From a virus, in the IMG/VR virus record IMGVR_UViG_3300010885_027546, positions 1 to 34,091 of that record: a stretch of DNA of 34,091 bases; one strand, written 5' to 3'. This document shows positions 6,573 through 12,680 of the stretch, one piece after another. Within the stretch, counting starts at the first letter, position 1. Each line of letters starts with the position of its first letter. The notes beneath the pieces are model-generated. The model had not been told where the DNA came from and searched no databases. It saw nothing but the letters and a program-made list of their open reading frames with translations. The position numbers and the translations under genes are program-made.

Positions 6573-8468
6573 ATGACCCCCCTAACACTTGACTTTGAAA
6601 CCTTCTGGTCGACTGACTTCTCACTGTCCAAGATCAACTTCATGCAGTACATCCAGTCGCCCCAGTTTGAGGCTATCTCGGTGTCAGTGAAGATCGGCAA
6701 CGGCGACACCAATGTGTATTTTGGTGATGCGGTAGGTAAGACACTTAAAGAGATTGATTGGTCCGACAAGATTGCGATTGCACACAACGGCAATGAGTTT
6801 GACTTCCCGCTGCTGGTATGGAAGTACGACGTTCACCCGAAGCTATTTGTTGACACGTTAGCAATGGCCAAGGCCAAGTACCAGTCCGAGGTGGGCGGTT
6901 CACTCAAGGCACTGAGCGAAAAGTTCGGGCTACCTGCCAAAGACAACACCGTACTGATGAACACCAAGGGACGCTACCTCAAAGACTTTACGACCGCAGA
7001 GATCGTTGCGATGGAGCAATACAACAAGACCGACACCGACAACACCTACCAGCTGTTCCTGCAGATGTTCAAGGACACGCCCAAGGTAGAGCTGCAGTTG
7101 ATGGACATGACCGCCCGCATGATCGTGTACCCCCAGTTCGTCTGCAACACCGAGCTGCTCCAAGACACCTTGGCCAAGGCAAGCCAAGCCAAAGAGGCTC
7201 AGCTGCAAGAGATCGCTCCCGCACTGAACCTGATGACCGCCGACGAGGTACGTACCGAGTTGGGGTCCGCGCCCAAGTTTGCCGCCGCGCTGGTGGTGCT
7301 GGGTATTGACCCGCCCATGAAGACCAGCAAGACCACCGGCGAGCCTTCCTACGCCTTTGCCAAGACCGACGAGGGGTTCACCGCGCTGCTGGAGCACGAC
7401 GACGAGCGGGTGCAGAACATCGCCGCTGCACGCCTGGGCGTGAAGTCCACCTTATTAGAGACACGACTTGCCACGATGCTCAATTGCGCTGAATGGATGG
7501 GCGGTTGGATGCCCGTGCCGCTGGCCTACCATGCGGCCACCACTGGTCGATGGGGCGGGCGGGTGTGGAACCCTCAGAACCTGCCGCGCATACCGCGTGA
7601 CAAGCAGGGCAACCCGATACCCAAGCTGACCAACGCGCTGCGCGACTCACTGTGCGCCCCTGAAGGCAGCCTCGTTGTCGTGTCCGACCTGTCCGGCATC
7701 GAGCTACGAGTCAACCACTACCTGTGGGACGTGCGCAGCACACAAAAGCTTTACGACAGCGACCCAGAGGCAGACCTGTACAAAGAGTTTGCCGCAGCCC
7801 TGTTCGGCATCCCCAAGCAGGAGGTCAGCAAAGACCAGCGACAGTTGGCCAAGGTAGCGCAGCTTGGGTTGGGGTTCGGTGCGGGTGCGGCCACCTTCAA
7901 GCTGGTGGCGAAGTCTATGGGCGGCTTGGTGCTAGACGACGCTGAAGCAGAGCGGGTAAAGAACGCGTGGCGCGTAAAGTACCGAGCCATTGTGCTCGGC
8001 TGGGCAAAGTGTCAGGACCTTATCAAAGCCATGCACCAAGGCGATTCTTACAGCCCCGACCCTCGCGGGCTGGTCACAGCAGAACCCAACGCCTGTCGCT
8101 TGCCCTCCGGTCGCCGCCTGTATTACCCCAACCTGCATAAAGGCACGGCGGACAACGGCAAGCCGCAGTACAAGTACGGCGTCGGGCGCAAGCTGTCCAA
8201 GGTCTACTCTGGTCTGATGGACGAGAACTTGGTGCAGGCCATTGCGCGGGACGTCATCGCAGAGCAGGCACTGGCCATCCGAAAAGCCACCGGGCTCTCC
8301 CCTGCCTTGATGGTGCACGACGAGCTGGTCTATGTGTCACCAGAGGGACAGGCGGCAGAGCATCTGGATGCAGTAAACAGCATCATGCGAACCCCGCCAA
8401 GCTGGCTGCCCGGCATCGTGTTGTGGTCAGAGGGCGACGTAGCCGCGAGCTACGGCGCGGCAAAATAA
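6573..8468 (+). CDS. Family A DNA polymerase with 3'-5' exonuclease
   Basis: This is the 631-residue phage replicative polymerase. The N-terminal DnaQ-like exonuclease has motif I DFET (D7, E9), motif II NxxFD and a YxxxD motif III near residues 148-154. The polymerase palm has motif A DLSGIELR (D372, E377), the finger helix starting at K427 (KVAQLGLGFG) and motif C HDE at 582-584. All catalytic residues expected for pol I-type enzymes are visible. The last 87 bases are also found, decayed, downstream (see the pseudogene entry). It probably acts with the primase-helicase at 16020. Confidence 0.96.
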   Translation: MTPLTLDFETFWSTDFSLSKINFMQYIQSPQFEAISVSVKIGNGDTNVYFGDAVGKTLKEIDWSDKIAIAHNGNEFDFPLLVWKYDVHPKLFVDTLAMAKAKYQSEVGGSLKALSEKFGLPAKDNTVLMNTKGRYLKDFTTAEIVAMEQYNKTDTDNTYQLFLQMFKDTPKVELQLMDMTARMIVYPQFVCNTELLQDTLAKASQAKEAQLQEIAPALNLMTADEVRTELGSAPKFAAALVVLGIDPPMKTSKTTGEPSYAFAKTDEGFTALLEHDDERVQNIAAARLGVKSTLLETRLATMLNCAEWMGGWMPVPLAYHAATTGRWGGRVWNPQNLPRIPRDKQGNPIPKLTNALRDSLCAPEGSLVVVSDLSGIELRVNHYLWDVRSTQKLYDSDPEADLYKEFAAALFGIPKQEVSKDQRQLAKVAQLGLGFGAGAATFKLVAKSMGGLVLDDAEAERVKNAWRVKYRAIVLGWAKCQDLIKAMHQGDSYSPDPRGLVTAEPNACRLPSGRRLYYPNLHKGTADNGKPQYKYGVGRKLSKVYSGLMDENLVQAIARDVIAEQALAIRKATGLSPALMVHDELVYVSPEGQAAEHLDAVNSIMRTPPSWLPGIVLWSEGDVAASYGAAK

Positions 8469-8480
8469 ATATTTTCCTTA

Positions 8481-8534
8481 TGTTCTGTAGCGTACATATG
8501 TTGTGTAGCGTACACATGTTGTGTAGCGTACATA
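8481..8534 (+). repeat. Three 18-base tandem repeats
   Basis: Three head-to-tail copies of TGTTSTGTAGCGTACAYA occupy the gap right after the polymerase. Copies differ at only two positions. Each contains TGTA-GCG-TACA, a small inverted repeat, as expected of a tandem operator or protein-binding site. The third copy runs straight into the duplicated polymerase tail. Confidence 0.75.
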
Positions 8535-8621
8535 TCATGCGGACCCCACCAAGCTGTCTTTCCCGGCATTGTTTTGTGGCCGAAGGGGGGTGTTGCCGCG
8601 AGCTATGGCGGGGCAAAATAA
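8534..8621 (+). pseudogene. Decayed duplicate of the polymerase gene 3' end
   Basis: These 88 bases align with the last 87 bases of the polymerase gene (8382-8468), including the stop codon and the preceding AAAATAA, at about 80 % identity by hand. A one-base insertion breaks the frame, so the tail residues MRTPPSWLPG become MRTPPSCLSR and then diverge. It has no start and no other polymerase sequence, so it is a remnant of duplication or recombination, not a gene. Confidence 0.8.
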
Positions 8622-8627
8622 GTGTTT

Positions 8628-8676
8628 TTGGGGTGTTAAATATCTGTGGTATGCTTCCATGTGCTAACGTGTACTC
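8628..8676 (+). promoter_or_regulatory. Candidate promoter with downstream operator-like motif
   Basis: TTGGGG, a 16-base spacer and TATGCT preceded by TGG (an extended -10) form a plausible sigma-70 promoter. Just downstream, around the expected start of transcription, lies GCTAAC-GT-GTACTC, a divergent copy of the recurring inverted motif. It would drive the gene at 8734 and the nuclease genes behind it. Confidence 0.4.
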
Positions 8677-8733
8677 TCATATAAACAGTCAAATTCCTGC
8701 AAATGCTTACCACCAAACCCAAAGCAGAACCAC

Positions 8734-9318
8734 ATGGAACTTAGAAAATCTACCGCCTTTTTACTTGGCTCCCCAGACATTGGCCGATGGCTTCGGCGCG
8801 CCGACAACTACATTCAGGCGTACAACAGAATGAGCGACGGTTTCACGCTTCCCTCGGAACACGCGGTACTGCGGGTGGTCATTGAGGCCTTCGCAACTGA
8901 CGCAACAGCCTGGGCGGAATATATCCGGGCACTGAGAGACGCCAGAGAAGGCACCGCTTACGACGACTTGCATGACCTTTACCGCACCACAAGTATTAGG
9001 GCGCTGCAGGTTATCCGGCGAACCCGGCTACGGAAGGCCGTGCTGTTGCTGCAGCCAAAGATTGAAGCGCTGCTGGGGCGCACGATCAATTACACCGAGC
9101 AGACACAGGCAGCCACGGGGCTGGAGCAGATCTGGGGGGCCGCACGAATGGCGCTCATGAGCCGTGAGCGCAAAGAAGTGACAGCAAACCGGTTGTCTTC
9201 TGAGGAGCGAGCAGCTATCCTTAATGCCTTCTGGAAAGACATCGAAAATAAGTTAGACAAAGGTGTTGTACCCTTGTTCGATAGCGATTTAGACACCGTA
9301 CTGAAAGCCATCAAGTGA
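8734..9318 (+). CDS. Hypothetical helical protein
   Basis: A 194-residue, almost entirely helical protein with no cysteine or membrane segment. Its ribosome site is weak. The stop overlaps a GTG start of the PD-(D/E)XK nuclease gene (GTGA), so the two are probably made together. It may be a partner or DNA-binding subunit of that nuclease. No family recognised. Confidence 0.75.
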   Translation: MELRKSTAFLLGSPDIGRWLRRADNYIQAYNRMSDGFTLPSEHAVLRVVIEAFATDATAWAEYIRALRDAREGTAYDDLHDLYRTTSIRALQVIRRTRLRKAVLLLQPKIEALLGRTINYTEQTQAATGLEQIWGAARMALMSRERKEVTANRLSSEERAAILNAFWKDIENKLDKGVVPLFDSDLDTVLKAIK

Positions 9319-9992
9319 CTTACCAACAACCGCCATGGTCGTACTCGGCGCTGACCTCTTTTGAGACCTGCCCCAAACGCTACTTTCACATCAAGGTAGC
9401 CAAAGATGTGCACGACCGGCCAGGCGAAGCTGCTCTGTGGGGCAGCACCGTACACAAGCACCTCGAAGATCGAGTCCGGGATGGCACTTGCTTACCCGAA
9501 AGCATAAAAGCGTACGAGAAAATTGTGGCCCCTTTGGTCAACAGCAGCAGCACAAAATTGGTGGAAGAACAAATGGCCGTCAACGTCAACTTGCAGCCGG
9601 TGGCATGGACCAGCCCCGATGCTTGGTGCCGAGGAATCGTCGACCTAGGGTTAATGAGTATTTCAAAAGATAAAGCGCTGCTGATAGACTGGAAATCAGG
9701 GAAACGCAAACCTGACAACGACCAGTTAATGCTGTTTGCTGGTTTGGCCTTCGCCCACTACGCCGAATTGCGTATAGTGCGCACGGCCTTCGTTTGGCTC
9801 AAAGACAGCAAGATCGATACGCAGTACTTTGAACGGAAGGACACTGTCAAGATATGGACCGCATTTATTCCGCGCGTCCAACGACTTGAGCGCGCTTACG
9901 AGAAAACAACCTTCCCCCCCAAGCCTTCCGGCCTTTGCGCTAAGTACTGCCCGGTTTCCAAAACCAAATGCGAATTTTCAGGAACAGCATGA
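9315..9992 (+). CDS. PD-(D/E)XK nuclease, RecB/Cas4-like, probable Fe-S cluster
   Basis: A 225-residue nuclease of the RecB-type PD-(D/E)XK superfamily. An N-terminal YSALTSFETCPKRYF segment, the conserved GSTVHKHLE helix (metal-binding His) and LLIDWKSGKR (D and K of the core, about residue 118) are clear, followed by a Q-rich motif. One Cys near residue 16 and three near the C-terminus (CAKYC...C) match the spacing style of Fe-S-containing AddB/Cas4-like nucleases. It starts at GTG, coupled to the upstream gene. Likely roles are phage recombination or DNA end processing; there is no CRISPR array here to suggest a Cas4 role. Confidence 0.85.
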   Translation: MTYQQPPWSYSALTSFETCPKRYFHIKVAKDVHDRPGEAALWGSTVHKHLEDRVRDGTCLPESIKAYEKIVAPLVNSSSTKLVEEQMAVNVNLQPVAWTSPDAWCRGIVDLGLMSISKDKALLIDWKSGKRKPDNDQLMLFAGLAFAHYAELRIVRTAFVWLKDSKIDTQYFERKDTVKIWTAFIPRVQRLERAYEKTTFPPKPSGLCAKYCPVSKTKCEFSGTA

Positions 9993-10210
9993 ACGACTTA
10001 CTCCCTTTTTCCCATCTTACGGATACCGAACTTCTTGCCCGTGTGTACATCACCTCTGAGCTGCCCGCCTTGGTGCTAGAGCTAGCAGCCCGGCTGCAAC
10101 ATGCGCTTGACGAACTTCGCGGTAGACCCAACCTCGAGGCACTCCTTGCACGGCACGATATGGACTTTGCAGGGCCCGTAGAGGCAGATAGGGGTGGGGG
10201 TAGCACTTGA
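9989..10210 (+). CDS. Hypothetical protein
   Basis: A 73-residue helical protein that begins at an ATGA overlap with the nuclease gene, with AGGAA before the start. I chose this start over an ATG seven codons upstream because of the overlap and ribosome site. No family recognised; it sits between two nuclease genes. Confidence 0.6.
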   Translation: MNDLLPFSHLTDTELLARVYITSELPALVLELAARLQHALDELRGRPNLEALLARHDMDFAGPVEADRGGGST

Positions 10211-10244
10211 CCTATTCAGCGCCCTATTCAAGACAAAGGTACTC

Positions 10245-10532
10245 ATGAGCACACCAGAGGGCAAGGTCAAGGATGCCGTGAAAAAGGTTCTGAAAACCCA
10301 CGGCGTTTTCTATTACATGCCGGTCCAGAACGGCATGGGCCAGGTCGGTATCCCAGACTTCATCTGCTGCTTCAACGGTAGGTTCTGGGCTATCGAAACC
10401 AAAGCACCCGGTAAGCGCGGCAACACCACAGCCAACCAAGACCGGGTACTAGAAGCGATCAACGCTGCGGGCGGCGTCGCAGTGGTTATAGACGATGCCA
10501 AACAACTGGAGGAGTTAATCAATGAGCACTGA
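10245..10532 (+). CDS. VRR-NUC domain nuclease
   Basis: The 95-residue protein matches a stand-alone VRR-NUC domain. It has an N-terminal EGKVKDAVKK helix with the catalytic Glu, QVGIPDFIC with the metal-binding Asp, and AIETKAPGK carrying the E-x-K pair, then a C-terminal helix. These phage proteins are thought to be Holliday junction or branched DNA nucleases. I start at the ATG preceded by AAAGGT; a longer reading frame begins upstream inside the previous gene and is unlikely. Confidence 0.9.
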   Translation: MSTPEGKVKDAVKKVLKTHGVFYYMPVQNGMGQVGIPDFICCFNGRFWAIETKAPGKRGNTTANQDRVLEAINAAGGVAVVIDDAKQLEELINEH

Positions 10533-10692
10533 CGCCCCGCCACCGGCAACAGACTTCAGGGCGTGGAATCCAACAACGCTGGCCAAGCTGGCACAAGAAC
10601 TGAAAGACGAGAACGACATGCTGCACAAACAAGTCAAAGACCTGCTCAACGCGCTGCGCCGAGAGTGGACAAAGGAGAACCCACATGCCTAA
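10522..10692 (+). CDS. Small helical hypothetical protein
   Basis: A 56-residue product with a GGAGGAG ribosome site. It overlaps the VRR-NUC gene by 11 bases and the following gene by 8. Residues about 19-50 form a single charged helix with heptad-like leucines. No family recognised; operon position and the strong ribosome site are the main support. Confidence 0.55.
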   Translation: MSTDAPPPATDFRAWNPTTLAKLAQELKDENDMLHKQVKDLLNALRREWTKENPHA

Positions 10693-10957
10693 ATCATCAA
10701 CCACAAAACTAGCTTACCAGAAAGCATTTAATGCAACCCCTGCTCAAAAAGCCCTTGGTGTCGAGAGACGCCGCGAACGCCGTCATGCTATCGCTGATGG
10801 AAAAGTTGCTATCGGTGACGGCAAAGACCTGGCACATATCAAGCCCGCCGACAGCGGCGGAAAAACCACCCCAGCCAACCTCAAAGTTGAGCCAGCCAGC
10901 ACAAACCGTGACTGGCGTAAAGGTCGTAAGGGGTACAAAGTTGGAGTAGATAAATAA
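10685..10957 (+). CDS. Small HNH-like phage protein
   Basis: The 90-residue basic protein has the arrangement of small phage HNH-type proteins: a KAxN-type N-terminal helix, a basic ERRRERRHAI helix, GDGKDLAHIKP with the first His, SGGKTTPANLK with the Asn, and EPASTNR where the final His would be. The last catalytic position is Asn (an HNN variant). Family resemblance is from memory of phage proteins with GDGKHVDHxKPLSKGG. AAAGGAG precedes the ATG. Nuclease activity is uncertain. It is the last gene before the structured repeat array. Confidence 0.65.
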   Translation: MPKSSTTKLAYQKAFNATPAQKALGVERRRERRHAIADGKVAIGDGKDLAHIKPADSGGKTTPANLKVEPASTNRDWRKGRKGYKVGVDK

Positions 10958-11015
10958 ATAGTCTGGGCAAGGCCGGGTTAGGCGTGGCGGGGCATGGCAG
11001 GGCGTGGCAAGGCAA

Positions 11016-11075
11016 GGGCTGACAACAGCGGATTGTGGATAGGCAACTGTCTGCTCTCCGGTGTCGTTAGGCATC
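11016..11075 (+). ncRNA. Array module 1 (type A)
   Basis: Hairpin P1 is GCTG-ACAA-CAGC. P2 is an 8-pair stem (GTGGATAG with CTGTCTGC) closed by a GCAA tetraloop. P3 is GGTGTC-GTTA-GGCATC. Several pairs are G-U and work only in RNA of this strand. Confidence 0.5.
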
Positions 11076-11132
11076 GCGGTTCGGCCGGGCGTGGCAAGGC
11101 CTGGCAGGGCGTGGCGCGGCAGGGCGAGGTTA

Positions 11133-11192
11133 GGGCTGACAACAGTGGATTGGGTATTCGCAACAGTACCTTCTCCGGTGTCGTTAGACATC
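11133..11192 (+). ncRNA. Array module 2 (type B)
   Basis: P1 is as in module 1, but with a G-U outer pair. The type B P2 stem pairs GGGTATT with AGTACCT; a C-C mismatch enlarges the GCAA loop. P3 ends GACATC, turning a U-G pair into U-A. Confidence 0.5.
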
Positions 11193-11264
11193 GCGGTCCG
11201 GTTCGGCCGGGCACGGCACGGTGAGGCAAGGCGCGGCAGGGCGTGGTATGGCAAGGCTTGGCAA

Positions 11265-11324
11265 GGGCTGACAACAGTGGATTGGGTATTGGCAACAGTA
11301 CCTTCTCCGGTGTCGTTAGGCATC
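11265..11324 (+). ncRNA. Array module 3 (type B)
   Basis: The best type B copy: P2 is GGGTATTG-GCAA-CAGTACCT with eight pairs. P1 is GCTG-ACAA-CAGT, and P3 is GGTGTC-GTTA-GGCATC. Confidence 0.5.
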
Positions 11325-11381
11325 GCGGTCTGGTAAGGTCCGGCAGGGCTGGGCAAGGCAAGGCGCGGCAAGGCAAGGCAA

Positions 11382-11441
11382 GGGCTGACAACAGTGGATT
11401 GTGGATAGGCGACTGTCTACTCTCCGGTGTCGTTAGGCATC
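11382..11441 (+). ncRNA. Array module 4 (type A)
   Basis: Type A P2 with the loop changed from GCAA to GCGA, which is still a GNRA tetraloop, and one U-G pair changed to U-A. P1 and P3 are intact. Confidence 0.5.
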
Positions 11442-11483
11442 AAGGTTCGGCTGGGCAGGGCGGGGCTAGGCTGGGCACGGCAA

Positions 11484-11543
11484 GGGCTGACAACAGTGGA
11501 TTGGGTATTGGCAACAGTACCGTCTCCGGTGTCGTTAGACATC
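11484..11543 (+). ncRNA. Array module 5 (type B)
   Basis: Type B P2 with GCAA loop and seven pairs (the outermost is G-G). P1 has a G-U outer pair, and P3 ends GACATC. Confidence 0.5.
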
Positions 11544-11605
11544 AAGGTCCTGCTGGGCATGGCTGGGCTCGGTAGGGCACGGCAAGGTATGGCACGGCAA
11601 GGTAT

Positions 11606-11626
11606 GGGCCGACAACGGCATTTTTT
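11606..11626 (+). terminator. Truncated sixth module forming a weak terminator-like hairpin
   Basis: GCCG-ACAA-CGGC, then A and six Ts. It equals module hairpin P1 with a compensatory U-A to C-G change, followed by a T-tract instead of the rest of the module. The stem is only four pairs, so termination may be partial. Confidence 0.45.
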
Positions 11627-11648
11627 AACTACAAACAAAGGTGTTTAC

Positions 11649-12221
11649 ATGAAAGCATTAAAAGTCAAGATTACAGGTACAGCTCCACTTCTTATGCACT
11701 CTGACAGGTTTGCGAATCCGCTAGACCCGTTAACCAAAGCGCACAAAGAGTTGACGGCAACACGCAAGAAGACTGACGAGACGCACATCGCCATCGCAAA
11801 GAGTGAGTTCATTGGCTCTTGTTACTGGGCAGAAAAGCACGGCGTATTTATTCCCGCGCAGAACCTTGAGTCCTGTCTCATCAACGCTGCGAAACTAAAT
11901 AAGTTGGGCGTGAAGTTCAAGCAGGGGGTTCGTGTGTTGGAGGACGTGCTGGCTATCGACGGCCACACAAAATCAACCCCAGAGTCCTTGTGGGTCATCC
12001 CTGACCACGTAGACGTGCGCGGTGTCAAGGTGACCACCTCAAAAATCATGCGCTACCGTCCCATCTTCAAGCAGTGGGCACTGTCGGCAACAGTGGCGTT
12101 CAACGAAGAAATAGTAAGCGCAGGAGAGGTCAAAAAGGCTATAGCTGATGCGGGCGCGTTTATCGGCCTGTGTGACTACCGCCCACGGTTCGGTCGTTTC
12201 AGCGTGGTGGTATCTGAGTGA
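11649..12221 (+). CDS. Conserved phage protein, faintly RAMP/Cas7-like
   Basis: The 190-residue product starts at the ATG after AACAAAGGTGTTTAC; longer in-frame readings run into the repeat array and are rejected. It opens with a beta strand and TAPLLMHS, has an IPAQNLESCLINAAK helix about residue 75, and ends with IGLCDYRPRFGRFSVV. This layout reminds me of RAMP (Cas7-like) folds, which have an N-terminal strand, a conserved helix and a Gly-rich C-terminal loop. I also recall similar uncharacterised phage proteins. No catalytic residues stand out. It directly follows the structured array and may be controlled by it or bind it; both are speculation. Confidence 0.75.
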   Translation: MKALKVKITGTAPLLMHSDRFANPLDPLTKAHKELTATRKKTDETHIAIAKSEFIGSCYWAEKHGVFIPAQNLESCLINAAKLNKLGVKFKQGVRVLEDVLAIDGHTKSTPESLWVIPDHVDVRGVKVTTSKIMRYRPIFKQWALSATVAFNEEIVSAGEVKKAIADAGAFIGLCDYRPRFGRFSVVVSE

Positions 12222-12676
12222 TGAACAACATCACTTTATACCCAACATGGCGCGAGGCAGCCAAGCTGCTGCTGAACGACGGACTTACTTTTGGCAGTGT
12301 TATCGCCCGCGACACCCTCATTCGTCTGTGCGGTATAGCGCCAGCTACTTCCATCGAAGACGTGGACCGATTTGATCTGGAGGTGCTTCAGGCTATTGCG
12401 TCAATCAAGCAGCACTTACTGCAGAGTCACCGCATGTACATGTTCAGCAGCAAAGCGGGTCAATACACGGTCGCGCACCCTGAAGACCAGACCAGCTTAG
12501 CCCTCGACACAGGGCGCAAGGCCGTTAAAAAAGCCATGCTGAAAATGACAGACGGGGTCAGCTACATTCGCACAGACCTGCTTACTTCTTCAGAGCGCGC
12601 ACGTAACGCGGACGCGCAAGCCAAGATTAGCCAACTCGGCGGAATGATTAAGCATCAGGTAGCGCAAATACCATAG
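12221..12676 (+). CDS. Hypothetical protein
   Basis: A 151-residue mostly helical protein. The ATG shares one base with the preceding TGA (TGATG); an upstream GTG adds one residue and cannot be excluded. Residues about 10-50 carry two helices; the C-terminal half is basic. It ends five bases before the helicase gene, so a role with the helicase is plausible. No family recognised. Confidence 0.7.
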   Translation: MNNITLYPTWREAAKLLLNDGLTFGSVIARDTLIRLCGIAPATSIEDVDRFDLEVLQAIASIKQHLLQSHRMYMFSSKAGQYTVAHPEDQTSLALDTGRKAVKKAMLKMTDGVSYIRTDLLTSSERARNADAQAKISQLGGMIKHQVAQIP

Positions 12677-12680
12677 CAAC

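Larger units (their letters stand above)
10961..11605 (+). repeat. Array of hairpin modules separated by NNGGY pentamer spacers
   Basis: Five modules of exactly 60 bases are separated by spacers of 57, 72, 57 and 42 bases. A leading spacer precedes the first module and a 62-base spacer leads to a sixth, truncated module. Every spacer is an uninterrupted run of NNGGY pentamers (8 to 14 units) plus two bases. Each module can form three hairpins (see the module entries). Reading frames open on both strands here look like a by-product of the period-5 sequence, because substitutions preserve RNA pairing and not amino acids. It could be a structured RNA, a replication origin element or a recombination array. 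I know of no named family that matches. Confidence 0.8.

Noticed and set aside
9315-9992. Cas4 of a CRISPR system
   Set aside because: There are no CRISPR genes or array nearby; a phage recombination nuclease is the simpler reading.
10994-11575. Several overlapping Gly/Arg- or Pro/Leu-rich frames on both strands of the array
   Set aside because: They follow period-5 low-complexity sequence, lack ribosome sites, and substitutions preserve hairpins rather than residues.
10961-11626. CRISPR array
   Set aside because: Conserved 60-base units with low-complexity pentamer spacers of unequal length do not fit CRISPR repeats and unique spacers, and there are no cas1/cas2 genes.
11427-11648. Upstream extension of the gene at 11649 into the repeat array
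   Set aside because: The frame is open only because the pentamer repeats lack stops; a good ribosome site and the shared leader support the start at 11649.
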